Shown here: in pieces, positions 19,864-28,306 of the stretch
Layout: every line of letters starts with the position of its first letter
Position numbering within the stretch: position 1 is the first letter of the stretch
From: Streptomyces sp.
Lineage (GTDB): Bacteria; Actinomycetota; Actinomycetes; Streptomycetales; Streptomycetaceae
Reading direction: 5' to 3'
Length of the DNA: 33,848 nucleotides
Assembly (NCBI RefSeq): GCF_019510245.1
Contig: NZ_JAEKKT010000195.1
Span: forward strand, 1 to 33,848
Notes under the pieces: model-generated
Told to the model about the DNA's origin: nothing
Seen by the model: the letters and a program-made list of their open reading frames with translations, nothing else
The model's database searches: none
Program-made: the position numbers and the translations under genes

Positions 19864-22488
19864 ATGAATCGCACCGTCCTGGCCGGGCGTGAACAGGGGG
19901 CGAAACCGGCGGGGGGCCAAGCGGAACGGGAAACCGGCACTGTGAAATGGCGGCGCGCCGATCCGCGAGCGACCGCCGCGCTGCTCGCGGCACTGCTCAC
20001 CACCGCGGCGTTCTGTGCCGCCGACGTGATCGCCCGCAGCTACCCGTTCGGGCCCCGCACCCGCAGCGTCAACGACCTCGGCAACCAGTACGTCCCCTTC
20101 CACGCCCACCTCTGGGACCTGCTGCACGGCAGGGCCGACGGCGGCCTCCTCGTCAACTGGCAGTCCGGCTACGGCTCCAGCTTCCTGCCGGACCTCGGCA
20201 CCTACCTCAGCAGCCCCTTCGCGCTCCTTGTCGCCCTCTTCCCGCGCGACGAGATCGACCTCGCGGTGTACGCGGTCACCGTGCTGAAGACGGCGGTCGC
20301 GGGCGCCGCCATGGCCTGGCTGCTGATGAGCCTGCGCCCGGGCCGCTGGTGGGCGGCCGGCCTCCTGGGCGCTTCGTACGCCCTGTGCGGCTGGAGCCTC
20401 GCCCTCGCCTCGTACAACCCGATGTGGCTCGACGGCCTGATCGCGCTGCCGCTGCTCTGCCTGGTCGGCGAGTGGGCCATGGCCGGCCGGCGCCCGCTGC
20501 TCGGGGTGCTGATCGTGGCGCTCGCCTGGATCGCCAACTTCTACACCGCCTACATGGCCACCCTCGGCGCCGCCCTGGTGCTGCTGCTCCGGCTGGTGCT
20601 CGCCGAACTGCCGTGGCGTCGTGCCCTCGCGGTGGTGGGCCGGGCGGGGACGACCGTCGGGCTGGGCATCGGCCTGGCCGCGCCGCTGGTGATCGTCGTG
20701 TACTCCGGCACCAAGCACGCCTACCCGGGCCGCGAGGGCCACTTCGCACCGGTCGGCACCGAGGACCTGCTCGCCCGGCTGCTGCCGACGACGTACAGCT
20801 ACAGCTCCCCGGCCCTCTACGTGGGCATCACCGCGCTGGTGCTCGCCCTCGCCCTGCCCTTCCACCGGATGGTCCCGGTCCGGGTGCGGGCGGGCTGGAC
20901 GGTCCTGGTGCTCGCGGTGGCCCTGTCGCTCCAGTGGGCGCCGACCAGCCTGGCCTGGCACGCCTTCGCCGCCCCGAACGGCAGCTCCTACCGGCAGGCC
21001 TTCGTGCTCTGCGCCCTGCTGGTCGTCGCCGCCTGGCACGCTCTGGCCTACGGCCTTCCCGACCTGCGGGCACTCGGCGCGGCCGGCGTACTGCTGGTCC
21101 TGATCGCCGCCGTCGCGAGCCGCAGCACCCTCACCCGGCAGCACACGCACCACACCTGGCCGGTGGTGCTGCTCGCGGTCGCGGGCGCGCTCGGCGGGCT
21201 CGTGCTGCTCTCCCTCAGGAACGGCAGGCCGGTGCTGGCCGGGCTGGCCGTGGCGCTGCTGATCGGCGCGCAGTTCGGCGAGGCCGCTGCCACCTCGGCG
21301 GTGGCCACCCGGATGCGGCTCGGCCAGATGGACGACTACGCACCGTGGGGCGACCGCCAGCAGAAGGAGGCGGACGCGGTCGCGAGCGCCGACGCCTGGC
21401 CCGCGTACCGCACCGAACCCGGCCGCGACCAGACCGTCGCCAACGACCCGATGATGGTCGGCGGCCAGGGCTCCCAGTACTACAGCAGCCTCACCGCCGA
21501 CGTCCTCAGCCGCACCCTCACCGCTCTCGGCGACGGCTGGACCTCGCGCGGCCGCAGCCTGCAGAGCCTCGACAACCCGGTCACGGACGCGGTCTTCTCG
21601 GTGGGCGCACGGGTGCACAACCCGCCGGACCCGCACCAGAAGTGGCTGCCCCAGGGCGGCGGCCCGTCCACCGTCACCCGCGAGGACGTCCCGCCGCTGG
21701 TCACGGTACGGCCCACCGCCGCGCACTCCACCCCGGCCGCCTTCGGCCCGTCCCCCTACCGCAACCAGGAACTCCTGCTCGGCGCCCGCGTCTACACCCT
21801 GCCCCGTACCACCCTCAGCGGTGCGGGCAAGGGCGACGCGGCGCGGGGCCTGCTGGTCGACGGAGCGCAGACGATCACCGCACGGTGCCGGGCCGGGAGT
21901 TCGGTCTTCCTGTGGGCGCCGCACTACTCCGGTACCGCCCAACTCGGCAGCGGCGGTGAGCAGAAGCTGTTCCGGTCCGACGCCGAGAACACGAAGATCG
22001 CCGCGATGCAGCCGCTCGGCACGGTGCGTGCCGCTGGGCAGGTCCGGATCGACCTCAGGCCCAACCGCCTCAGCCGGGTCCCGGCGCAGGGTGCGGTCGG
22101 CTGCCTCGACACCGCGAGACTGCGCACCGCCGTGCAGCACCTGAAGTCCACCGGCGCGACCGAGGTGACCGTCTCCGACGGCACCCTGCACGCCCGACTG
22201 CCGGCCGGCAGCACGGGAACCGCCGTCGTGGCCGCCCCGCGGATCGCCGGCTGGCGCTGCTCCGCGGGCGGCGACCAGGTCGCGGCGAGCGAGTTCTACG
22301 GCCTGATCGCCGTTCCGCTCGGCGCCTCCGCCACCAGCCTCACCTGCACGTTCCACCCGCCCGGCCTGCGCCTGGGCACCGCCGTCGGCGGCGCCTCGCT
22401 GCTGACCCTGATCCTCATCGGCACCGTCTCGGCCGTACGCCGCAGAACCGCCACCCGCCCCGGCGAGCGCACGACCACCGCTCACTGA
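19864..22488 (+). CDS. YfhO-family membrane protein (GT-C-like glycosyltransferase)
   Basis: This large 874-residue protein has a charged start, one hydrophobic helix, then the conserved YfhO segment (RSVNDLGNQYVPFHAHLWDL, NWQSGYGSSF, YLSSPFALL). About a dozen transmembrane helices reach to about residue 470, a long extracellular domain follows to about 840, and a last helix (LGTAVGGASLLTLILIGTV) closes it. In Bacillus and Listeria, YfhO proteins are proposed to transfer sugars from a polyprenyl-phosphate carrier to teichoic acid outside the cell. The ATG at 19864 has GGGGG nine bases upstream; the frame is open back to a GTG at 19768, but that stretch contains the terminator-like hairpin. 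A GTG at 19941 is a further option. It leads a three-gene operon. Confidence 0.88.
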   Translation: MNRTVLAGREQGAKPAGGQAERETGTVKWRRADPRATAALLAALLTTAAFCAADVIARSYPFGPRTRSVNDLGNQYVPFHAHLWDLLHGRADGGLLVNWQSGYGSSFLPDLGTYLSSPFALLVALFPRDEIDLAVYAVTVLKTAVAGAAMAWLLMSLRPGRWWAAGLLGASYALCGWSLALASYNPMWLDGLIALPLLCLVGEWAMAGRRPLLGVLIVALAWIANFYTAYMATLGAALVLLLRLVLAELPWRRALAVVGRAGTTVGLGIGLAAPLVIVVYSGTKHAYPGREGHFAPVGTEDLLARLLPTTYSYSSPALYVGITALVLALALPFHRMVPVRVRAGWTVLVLAVALSLQWAPTSLAWHAFAAPNGSSYRQAFVLCALLVVAAWHALAYGLPDLRALGAAGVLLVLIAAVASRSTLTRQHTHHTWPVVLLAVAGALGGLVLLSLRNGRPVLAGLAVALLIGAQFGEAAATSAVATRMRLGQMDDYAPWGDRQQKEADAVASADAWPAYRTEPGRDQTVANDPMMVGGQGSQYYSSLTADVLSRTLTALGDGWTSRGRSLQSLDNPVTDAVFSVGARVHNPPDPHQKWLPQGGGPSTVTREDVPPLVTVRPTAAHSTPAAFGPSPYRNQELLLGARVYTLPRTTLSGAGKGDAARGLLVDGAQTITARCRAGSSVFLWAPHYSGTAQLGSGGEQKLFRSDAENTKIAAMQPLGTVRAAGQVRIDLRPNRLSRVPAQGAVGCLDTARLRTAVQHLKSTGATEVTVSDGTLHARLPAGSTGTAVVAAPRIAGWRCSAGGDQVAASEFYGLIAVPLGASATSLTCTFHPPGLRLGTAVGGASLLTLILIGTVSAVRRRTATRPGERTTTAH

Positions 22489-22512
22489 CCCGTCCCCAGG
22501 GGGAAGAAACCC

Positions 22513-23487
22513 ATGCTGATATCGATCGTCGCGCCCTGTTACAACGAGGAAGACGTCATAGAGCGCTTCCACGAGCAGGTCCAGAAGATCGCCAACGAAC
22601 TGCTGCCGCTCGGCCACGACATGGAGTTCGTGTACGTCGACGACGGCAGCCGCGACCGCACCCTGCCCCTCCTCAGCAAGATCGCCGACGGCGACTCGCG
22701 CGTGCGGTACGTCTCCTTCAGCCGCAACTTCGGCAAGGAGTCGGCGCTGCTGGCCGGCCTGAAGCACGCCACCGGCGACGCCGTGATCGTCATGGACGCC
22801 GACCTGCAGCACCCGCCGGAGCTCATCAAGCGCATGGTCGAACTGCGCGGCGAGGGCTACGACCAGGTCATCGCCAAGCGCACCCGGCAGGGCGACCGCG
22901 TCACCCGCACCCTCACCGCCCGCCTCTACTACCGGCTCATCAACCGGATGGTCGACGTCGAACTCGTCGACGGCGTCGGCGACTTCCGGCTGATGTCGCG
23001 CCGCGTGGTGGACGCGATCGTGAGCCTCACCGAGTACAACCGGTTCTCCAAGGGCCTGTTCGCCTGGGTCGGCTTCCCCAGCACCACCTTCGAGTACGAG
23101 AACGCGGTGCGTGAGCACGGCAGCAGCTCCTGGTCGTTCCGCAGCCTGCTCAACTACGGCCTCGACGGGCTGCTCTCCTTCAACAACCGCCCGCTGCGCG
23201 CCGCGCTCTACCTCGGCCTGACCCTGCTGGCCCTGGCCGGCGCGTACACGGCGTGGATCGTGGGCGCCGCGATGATCCACGGCGTCCAGACGCCCGGCTA
23301 TGTCACCATCATTACAGCCGTCACCGCCCTGGCCGGCGTCCAGATGATCATGCTCGGGGTCATCGGCGAGTACACCGGCCGGATCTACTACGAGGTCAAG
23401 GGGCGCCCGCACTTCCTGGTGAAGGCGACGAACGTGGACCGAACGGAAGACCGCAGCCGCGGCACGACGAAGGACCTCATCCCCTGA
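22513..23487 (+). CDS. CsbB/GtrB-type polyprenyl-phosphate glycosyltransferase (GT2)
   Basis: This 324-residue protein is a DPM1-like GT2 enzyme. Its N-terminal GT-A domain shows SIVAPCYNEED, VDDGSRDRT, FGKESALLAGL, and the metal-binding motif MDADLQHPP with Asp95 and Asp97. The family motif for the acceptor loop (GVGDFRLMSRRVVDA) follows. Two C-terminal transmembrane helices (about 235-257 and 268-292) anchor it, as in CsbB, GtrB and ArnC. It should load a sugar onto undecaprenyl phosphate on the inner face of the membrane. AGGGGGAAG precedes the ATG; it follows the YfhO gene by 24 bases and overlaps the GtrA gene by one base. The sugar is unknown. Confidence 0.94.
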   Translation: MLISIVAPCYNEEDVIERFHEQVQKIANELLPLGHDMEFVYVDDGSRDRTLPLLSKIADGDSRVRYVSFSRNFGKESALLAGLKHATGDAVIVMDADLQHPPELIKRMVELRGEGYDQVIAKRTRQGDRVTRTLTARLYYRLINRMVDVELVDGVGDFRLMSRRVVDAIVSLTEYNRFSKGLFAWVGFPSTTFEYENAVREHGSSSWSFRSLLNYGLDGLLSFNNRPLRAALYLGLTLLALAGAYTAWIVGAAMIHGVQTPGYVTIITAVTALAGVQMIMLGVIGEYTGRIYYEVKGRPHFLVKATNVDRTEDRSRGTTKDLIP

Positions 23488-23906
23488 TGCCGAACGCCAC
23501 CCTGTCGACCGCCACCGGCCCCACCCGCCCGATATCCGGGCAGATCATCACCTTCGCGGTGGTGGGCGTCGTCAACACCGGGACGTACTACGGTCTTTAC
23601 CTGCTCTTTCTGAGCTATTTGCCATACCTGGCCGCGCATATTCTCGCGTTTTTCCTGAGCATGATCGGCTCATTTTTTCTCAACGCGAAGTTCACGTACC
23701 GGATCCGTCCCACCTGGCGGAAATTCCTGCTGTTCCCGCTGACCAACGCCACGAATTTCGTGATCACCACCGTGGGCGTGTACGTGATCGTCGACGTGCT
23801 GCACGCGGGGAGCAGGTTCGCCCCGCTGATGGCTTCGGCGGCGGCGATTCCGGTGACGTTCGTGGTGTCGCGGTGGGTGATGCTCCCGAAGGTGGAAGCC
23901 GCATAG
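23487..23906 (+). CDS. GtrA/GtcA-family flippase-like membrane protein
   Basis: This 139-residue protein has four transmembrane helices of the GtrA family: ITFAVVGVVNTGTYYGLYLL, a second ending in SFFLNAKFTYR, a third from LTNATNFVITTVGVYVI, and a fourth ending in VVSRWVMLP. GtrA/GtcA proteins are thought to flip polyprenyl-phosphate sugars across the membrane. The ATG overlaps the stop of the glycosyltransferase (TGATG), so the two are translationally coupled. Base composition is clearly AT-richer than the neighbours around 23590-23700. With the two upstream genes it completes a membrane glycosylation set. Confidence 0.93.
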   Translation: MPNATLSTATGPTRPISGQIITFAVVGVVNTGTYYGLYLLFLSYLPYLAAHILAFFLSMIGSFFLNAKFTYRIRPTWRKFLLFPLTNATNFVITTVGVYVIVDVLHAGSRFAPLMASAAAIPVTFVVSRWVMLPKVEAA

Positions 23907-23934
23907 GTGCAGCGCCCTGTGACCGAGAACTCTA

Positions 23935-24024
23935 GTTGGCAAATCATGGACTGAGCCGCGCAGGTCGGGGGCGCGTGGAGAATCCTTGTTGGCAAATCAT
24001 GAGAGGGATAGTTGGCAAATCATG
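23935..24024 (+). repeat. Three direct copies of GTTGGCAAATCATG
   Basis: The exact 14-base unit occurs at 23935-23948, 23988-24001 and 24011-24024, with starts 53 and 23 bases apart; copies 1 and 3 share TA before them. No inverted copy was seen in the window. It is AT-richer than its surroundings and lies between the end of the GtrA gene and broken-gene DNA, where the accessory region begins. It could be a protein-binding array, an arm-site set of a lost mobile element, or the remnant of an insertion sequence end. Confidence 0.85.
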
Positions 24025-24316
24025 GTCTTGGATGCTCACTGTGCGTGATCGCCGGGGTGAGACGGGCCGCGTTTAAGGTGGGCAGTCGCTGGGCGGGTTT
24101 GGATCATCCCGCCGAGCGCCCTACGGGCAGCTTGTACGGCCTGTGCCGCCGCCATTCCCCATGCCGCTATTGTCCCGGAACCTCCGCAGAGTGCGGACGG
24201 CCTGAACGTGCGGGCGTCCGCGGGTGAAGCGTCGGCGGATCTCGCCGCTGACCCCGGCGAGTGGGTGGAAGCCCCGTGAGGCGGACCTTCTGGCTGGCCC
24301 GCAGGCCGCCCGCCCG
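24025..24316. other. Gene-free stretch between direct repeats and the broken oxidoreductase
   Basis: No frame in these 292 bases carries a recognisable protein or streptomycete codon bias; short open frames exist but match nothing I know. No promoter or hairpin stands out. It is probably leftover DNA from rearrangement. Confidence 0.5.
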
Positions 24317-24668
24317 ATGATGCGCGCCTTGGAGTACGACAGGTACGGCGGTCCCGAGGAGCTGGAGAATCGCACAGTCACGCGGCCGCAGCCGGGCGCC
24401 GGCGAGGTGCTCGTCCGTGTCCACGGCACGAGCGTCAACCCGATCGATGTGTCGATCCGGTCCGGTGGCATGAGGATCATGTAGGGCCGCAGCTTCCCCA
24501 AACGGACCTGCCGGGACTTCCCCGGGGAGGCGGTCGCCCTCGGCGGGGGCGTGACCGACCTGACGCACGGACAACGGGTGTGGGGGTTCCTCACCAACGT
24601 GCCCAGCCGTGTCGGGCGCCGCCGAGTACATCACCGTGAAGGCCTCGACCGTCAGCCTGGCCCCGGGC
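24317..24668 (+). pseudogene. Broken zinc-independent quinone oxidoreductase (MDR family)
   Basis: The N-terminal half of an MDR-type NADPH:quinone oxidoreductase is readable: MRALEYDRYGGPEELE, then GEVLVRVHGTSVNPIDVSIR, an in-frame TAG at 24482-24484 where the family has an ordinary residue, then FPGEAVALGGGVTDL and GQRVWGFL. Around 24600-24612 the frame shifts, and the homology continues as SGAAEYITVKASTVSLAPG in another frame before ending. The NADPH-binding and C-terminal half is missing; the DNA runs into the AraC gene. A nonsense codon, a frameshift and a truncation make it a clear pseudogene. Confidence 0.85.
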
Positions 24669-24721
24669 ACGCAATCCTGCTACCCACTGGGCTCGCCTCG
24701 GCAGGGCGGTGTGCCTCGGAA

Positions 24722-25693
24722 TCAGCCGTTGTCCGTGCCGGTCCAGCTGTGCTGGCCCTGGAGCAAGACGCTGCTGGGTGTCACGCCGAATGCCTGCTTG
24801 AAGGCTGTGCTGAAGTGGCCCATGTTGTTGAAGCCCCAGCGGAAGGCGACGTCGGTGACCGTGGTGCCGCCATGCGCGCGTGAGAGGTCCCGGTAGCAGG
24901 CCTTCAGGCGACGCTCCCGGATCCAGCGACCCACTGTTGCGCCCGTACCGGCATGAGCGAGATGCAGCGTGCGAACGGAGATGTCGAACGCCTCGGCGAT
25001 GGAGGAAGCGCAAAGGTCCGGATCATCCAGGTGATCCTCGATGTACCGGCGGGTCCGAACGACCAGCGCCTCGCGGGCGCTGCTGGAAACAGGCTGCTCA
25101 GGAGCGGGGACGAGGGCCGTTTCGAGGGTGTCGAAGAAGGTCTGGGAGGCAAGGGCCAGATCCGTGTCGGACAGGTGGTCGAACTCGCGCGTGATGGCCT
25201 GTAGCTGAGCGGCAGCGATCGAGGCGAGCCCTGACCCTGGCCGCACTGAAACGACACCGTCGGCGCGCGAGGCACTTCCGGCAATCGCCTGGGGCAGCCG
25301 CTCGCGGGGCAGGAGCAGGTACAGCTCGCGGTGGTCCCCCACGGCCTCGAAGTCGTGCGCCAGTTCACTGTCCCAGACCAGCAGGTCGCCGGGACCGAGT
25401 TCGACCTCGCTGCCGTCGACGTACCGGCACATCAGCCGTCCGGAGAGGGTCACGAGGACGCCCACGAGCGGGCCCTTGCTCGTGACTGCCTGTCGGCCGG
25501 CGATTCGGCCGCAGCGGAGTTCTCCGACGGTCAGCTGGTCCAGCCTCCGGTACCGCACTGACACGCCGAAGGGTTCGGGCTCCGAGAACGACAGTGCCCA
25601 GCCCACGTGCAGCTGGGACATCGTGCTGCTCCAGGCGTCCGGGACGTGATCTTGTGGGGACCCGTGGGTTGACCAGGTCAGGGCTGCTGTCAT
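24722..25693 (-). CDS. AraC-family transcriptional regulator
   Basis: This 323-residue protein has an AraC-binding-like N-terminal domain (about residues 20-210; cupin-like features VLVTLSGRLMCRYVDGSEVE and LGPGDLLVWDS). A C-terminal double helix-turn-helix (about 225-315) contains IAEAFDISVRTLH, then GRWIRERRLKACYRDL and VAFRWGFNNMGHFSTAFKQA. The second half shows the family signature WGFNxxxHFSxxFKxxFGxTP. ATG 25693 has GAAGGTGA upstream. It diverges from the CoA-catabolic cluster, so it is the likely activator of that cluster, responding to the acid or its CoA ester. Its 3' end abuts the broken oxidoreductase. Confidence 0.93.
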   Translation of the reverse strand: MTAALTWSTHGSPQDHVPDAWSSTMSQLHVGWALSFSEPEPFGVSVRYRRLDQLTVGELRCGRIAGRQAVTSKGPLVGVLVTLSGRLMCRYVDGSEVELGPGDLLVWDSELAHDFEAVGDHRELYLLLPRERLPQAIAGSASRADGVVSVRPGSGLASIAAAQLQAITREFDHLSDTDLALASQTFFDTLETALVPAPEQPVSSSAREALVVRTRRYIEDHLDDPDLCASSIAEAFDISVRTLHLAHAGTGATVGRWIRERRLKACYRDLSRAHGGTTVTDVAFRWGFNNMGHFSTAFKQAFGVTPSSVLLQGQHSWTGTDNG

Positions 25694-25726
25694 GCGCCAT
25701 CACCTTCGTCGGCGTATGCATCGAGT

Positions 25727-25874
25727 GAAACCCGTTTCGCCGGGTCGTGACAAGCGCCCGTGCCGTCTGACGGACCAGCCGTCGGGCGCGGGATGCACGA
25801 ATGCGGAACCCGGAGTGCGCTCTCACGGAAGCGCCGTGGCCGGATGTTGCCCAGAGTTTGCCGCAACGTAAAAA
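25727..25874. promoter_or_regulatory. Divergent control region between AraC gene and catabolic cluster
   Basis: The 234-base gap holds several signals: a perfect inverted repeat GAAAC-CC-GTTTC (25727-25738), CCGTC-T-GACGG (25763-25773) with GCCGTC repeated at 25778, and a possible promoter for the cluster, TTGCCC (25847-25852) and TAAAAA (25869-25874) with 16 bases between. The leader would be about 45 bases. AraC-type activators often bind such positions, but these sites are proposals only. Confidence 0.35.
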
Positions 25875-25927
25875 GCGTAGAGCCGCGGCGCCACGGCGCC
25901 TCGACTCATCACGGAAGGGAAGCAGCC

Positions 25928-27052
25928 GTGAGCGATCGCCGACCGGTTGTCATCTATGGAGCCAGCGGCTACACCGGCCGCCTGGTGGCCGAATACCTGC
26001 GCGAGTACAGCATTCCGTTCGTGGCAGCCGGGCGGAACAAGGCCAGGCTGCAGGAGATCATGAACGCCGTCCCGGGCATCGAGACGGCCGACTACGAGAT
26101 CGCCGAGGTCGACGGCTCCGTCGAGTCCCTGGCCGCGCTCTTCGAAGGCAGGAAGGTCGTCTGCAACACGGTCGGCCCCTTCCTGCGGCACGCGCCCGCA
26201 GTACTCGAGGCCGCGCTGCGCGCGGGCTGTCACTATCTCGACACCGCCGGTGAGCAGTCCCACCAGCTCGCGGTCCTGGACGAGTGGGGCCCGAAGTACG
26301 CAGCAGCCGGACTTGCCGTGTCCACCGCCGTCTCCATGCAGTACGCGGTTCCCGACATCGTCGCCCGCATCGTCCTGGAGACCCCCGGCATCGACACGCT
26401 TGAGGTCGGCCAGTACACCCGGAACATCCCGACGGTCGGATCGACGCAGTCGATGTTCGACGTGATCCGCAAGGACGCCTACTACCTGGAGGACAACGTC
26501 CTCAAGAAGTACGACGGCATCGTCCAGCAGGACATGGTCGTGCCCGGCACCACCCTGGTGGTCCCCGGCCTGAACTGGGGCGGCACCGCCATGCCGGTGT
26601 TCTTCCGGGACGACCGCCGCGTACGCAACTGCCGCATGTTCGTGGCGATGCAGAACGAGAAGGGTGACATCCCCCAGCGGGTACGCGAAGCGGAGCGCAT
26701 GTTCAAGGTTATCTTCCAGTGGCTGCCCGAGGAGAAGCTCTACCCGGCGCTCGACAAGGTGGCTGCCACCATGACGCCGGATACACCGGCCCGTGAGAAC
26801 CGGCAGGTGAATCGTTCGGTCGACTGGTGCACGGGCCGCGGCAACAACGTCACGGCACGGGCGGTCATCCACGGCACGTCCGGATACCAGATCACCGGCC
26901 TGGTCCAGGCCTACGCCGCGATGCGGCTGCTCGGCAACACCTACCACGGTGTCGGGTTCCGCTCACCCGCGCAGCTGGTGGGACACCGTGAGCTCCTGGG
27001 GGCTCTGGAGGCGTACGGGCTGGCGCGTGTGACCGAGGAGAGCGCGGCGTGA
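25928..27052 (+). CDS. Saccharopine dehydrogenase-like reductase (DUF5938-like)
   Basis: This 374-residue protein has an N-terminal NADP-binding Rossmann fold (VVIYGASGYTGRLVAEYL at about residues 7-24, with GASGYTG) of the saccharopine dehydrogenase/trans-acting enoyl reductase superfamily. DTAGEQSHQLAV and the distinctive ending RSPAQLVGHRELL follow. Relatives act on saccharopine or reduce polyketide and other enoyl intermediates; the substrate here is not known. It starts at GTG with GGAAGGGAAG upstream and shares its stop with the thiolase start (GTGA overlap). It is the first gene of the cluster behind the AraC control region. As it is out of place in plain beta-oxidation, it may carry out the pathway-specific reduction. 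Confidence 0.83.
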   Translation: MSDRRPVVIYGASGYTGRLVAEYLREYSIPFVAAGRNKARLQEIMNAVPGIETADYEIAEVDGSVESLAALFEGRKVVCNTVGPFLRHAPAVLEAALRAGCHYLDTAGEQSHQLAVLDEWGPKYAAAGLAVSTAVSMQYAVPDIVARIVLETPGIDTLEVGQYTRNIPTVGSTQSMFDVIRKDAYYLEDNVLKKYDGIVQQDMVVPGTTLVVPGLNWGGTAMPVFFRDDRRVRNCRMFVAMQNEKGDIPQRVREAERMFKVIFQWLPEEKLYPALDKVAATMTPDTPARENRQVNRSVDWCTGRGNNVTARAVIHGTSGYQITGLVQAYAAMRLLGNTYHGVGFRSPAQLVGHRELLGALEAYGLARVTEESAA

Positions 27053-28275
27053 CCAGCAGCTCACAGGTGTGGGTCGCCGGGGTCGGCATGACCCGGTTCG
27101 GGGTCCGGCCGGAGGCCTCGGTCAAGGACCTGACCCGGGAAGCGGTGACCGAGGCGCTGGCCGACGCCGGTGCCGAGCTCGGTGCCGTGCAGGCCGCGTA
27201 CTTCGGCAACACCTGCCAGGACGTGCTCGAGGGGCAGGTCGTGGTCGCCGGCCAGATGGCGCTGCGCTCGATGGGCGTCGAGCGCATCCCGGTGGTCAAT
27301 GTCGAGAACGCGTGCGCCACCGGCGCCACCGCGTTGCACCAGGCGATCATGCATGTGCGCTCCGGCGCGGCCGATGTCGTGCTCGCGGTCGGCGCCGAGA
27401 AGCTGAGCATCGGCGACAAGCGCAAGGCACTCGGGGTGTTCGACGGCGGCATGGACGTCTCGGACCCCGAGGGCGTGCGCGCCCTACTGACCGAACTCGG
27501 TGGCGAGCTTCCCGACGACGGTAAGCCGCGCAGCGTGTTCATGGACTACTACGCGGCACTCGCCCAGGCGCACATGGACGCCTTCGGCACGACCCAGAAG
27601 CAGCTCGCGGTCATCTCCGAGAAGAACCACGCGCACGCGGTGCACAACCCGCTCGCGCACTTCCGCGAGGAGATGTCGGCGGCGGACATCCTCGCGGCCC
27701 GGCCCGTCGTGGGGCCGCTCACGGTTCCGATGTGTGCGCCGCTCACCGACGGCGCGGCGGCGGCCATCGTCTGCAACGCCGCAGGCCTGCGACGGCTGGG
27801 CGCTCAGCACCCGATCCGGGTACTGGCCGCGGTGCTGGGCACCGGAACGGTGCGCCTGCTGTCGGCCTGGGACCGCTCGGCCACCCGGCTCGCCGCCCTG
27901 CAGGCCTACGAGGAGGCAGGCGTGGGGCCGCAGGACGTTTCGGTGGCGGAGGTCCACGATGCGTCGGCGTTCGGTGAACTCCTGCAGACCGAGCTGGTGG
28001 GGTTCTGCGAGATCGGTTCGGGCGGTGAGTTCGCGGAGTCCGGCGCCAGCCGGCTCGGCGGCCGCCTTCCCGTCAACCCGTCCGGAGGGCTGGAGTCCAA
28101 GGGCCACCCCATGGGTGCCTCCGGCCTCGCGCAGATCTACGAGCTCGTCCACCAGCTCCGCGGTACCTGCGGAGCCCGCCAGGTGCCCGGCGCCCGCATC
28201 GCCCTCGCGGAGAACGGCGGCGGCTTGTACGCCGGCGAGGAAGCCGCCGCCGCGATCACCATCCTCAGTCCCTGA
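27049..28275 (+). CDS. SCP2-type thiolase (acetyl-CoA acetyltransferase, non-classical)
   Basis: This 408-residue protein has the SCP2/lipid-transfer-type thiolase layout. The nucleophilic Cys89 lies in ENACATGATAL; DASAFGELL, then NPSGGLESKGHPMGASG with His353, then ALAENGGGLYAGEEAA follow. As usual for this branch, the classical second cysteine motif is absent. It should cleave 3-ketoacyl-CoA to release acetyl- or propionyl-CoA, or condense them. Translation is coupled to the upstream gene by a four-base overlap. Relatives often need a DUF35/OB-fold partner, which is not found in the cluster. Confidence 0.92.
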   Translation: MTSSSQVWVAGVGMTRFGVRPEASVKDLTREAVTEALADAGAELGAVQAAYFGNTCQDVLEGQVVVAGQMALRSMGVERIPVVNVENACATGATALHQAIMHVRSGAADVVLAVGAEKLSIGDKRKALGVFDGGMDVSDPEGVRALLTELGGELPDDGKPRSVFMDYYAALAQAHMDAFGTTQKQLAVISEKNHAHAVHNPLAHFREEMSAADILAARPVVGPLTVPMCAPLTDGAAAAIVCNAAGLRRLGAQHPIRVLAAVLGTGTVRLLSAWDRSATRLAALQAYEEAGVGPQDVSVAEVHDASAFGELLQTELVGFCEIGSGGEFAESGASRLGGRLPVNPSGGLESKGHPMGASGLAQIYELVHQLRGTCGARQVPGARIALAENGGGLYAGEEAAAAITILSP

Positions 28276-28306
28276 CCGTCCGCCTGCACCAACCGAGGAG
28301 TCAGCG

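Noticed and set aside
19798..23412. 1204-codon open frame on the minus strand
   Set aside because: It lies antisense to the YfhO and glycosyltransferase genes; its Gly/Arg/Gln/Ala/Val-rich product is the usual shadow of high-GC coding DNA and has no domain.
23907..24316. CRISPR array or intact insertion sequence
   Set aside because: The three repeats are 14 bases with unequal spacing, and there is no transposase or cas gene nor any inverted copy.
25760..25927. N-terminal extension of the saccharopine dehydrogenase-like protein
   Set aside because: It covers the control region with palindromes, and the Rossmann fold begins right after the GTG at 25928, which has a good ribosome site.
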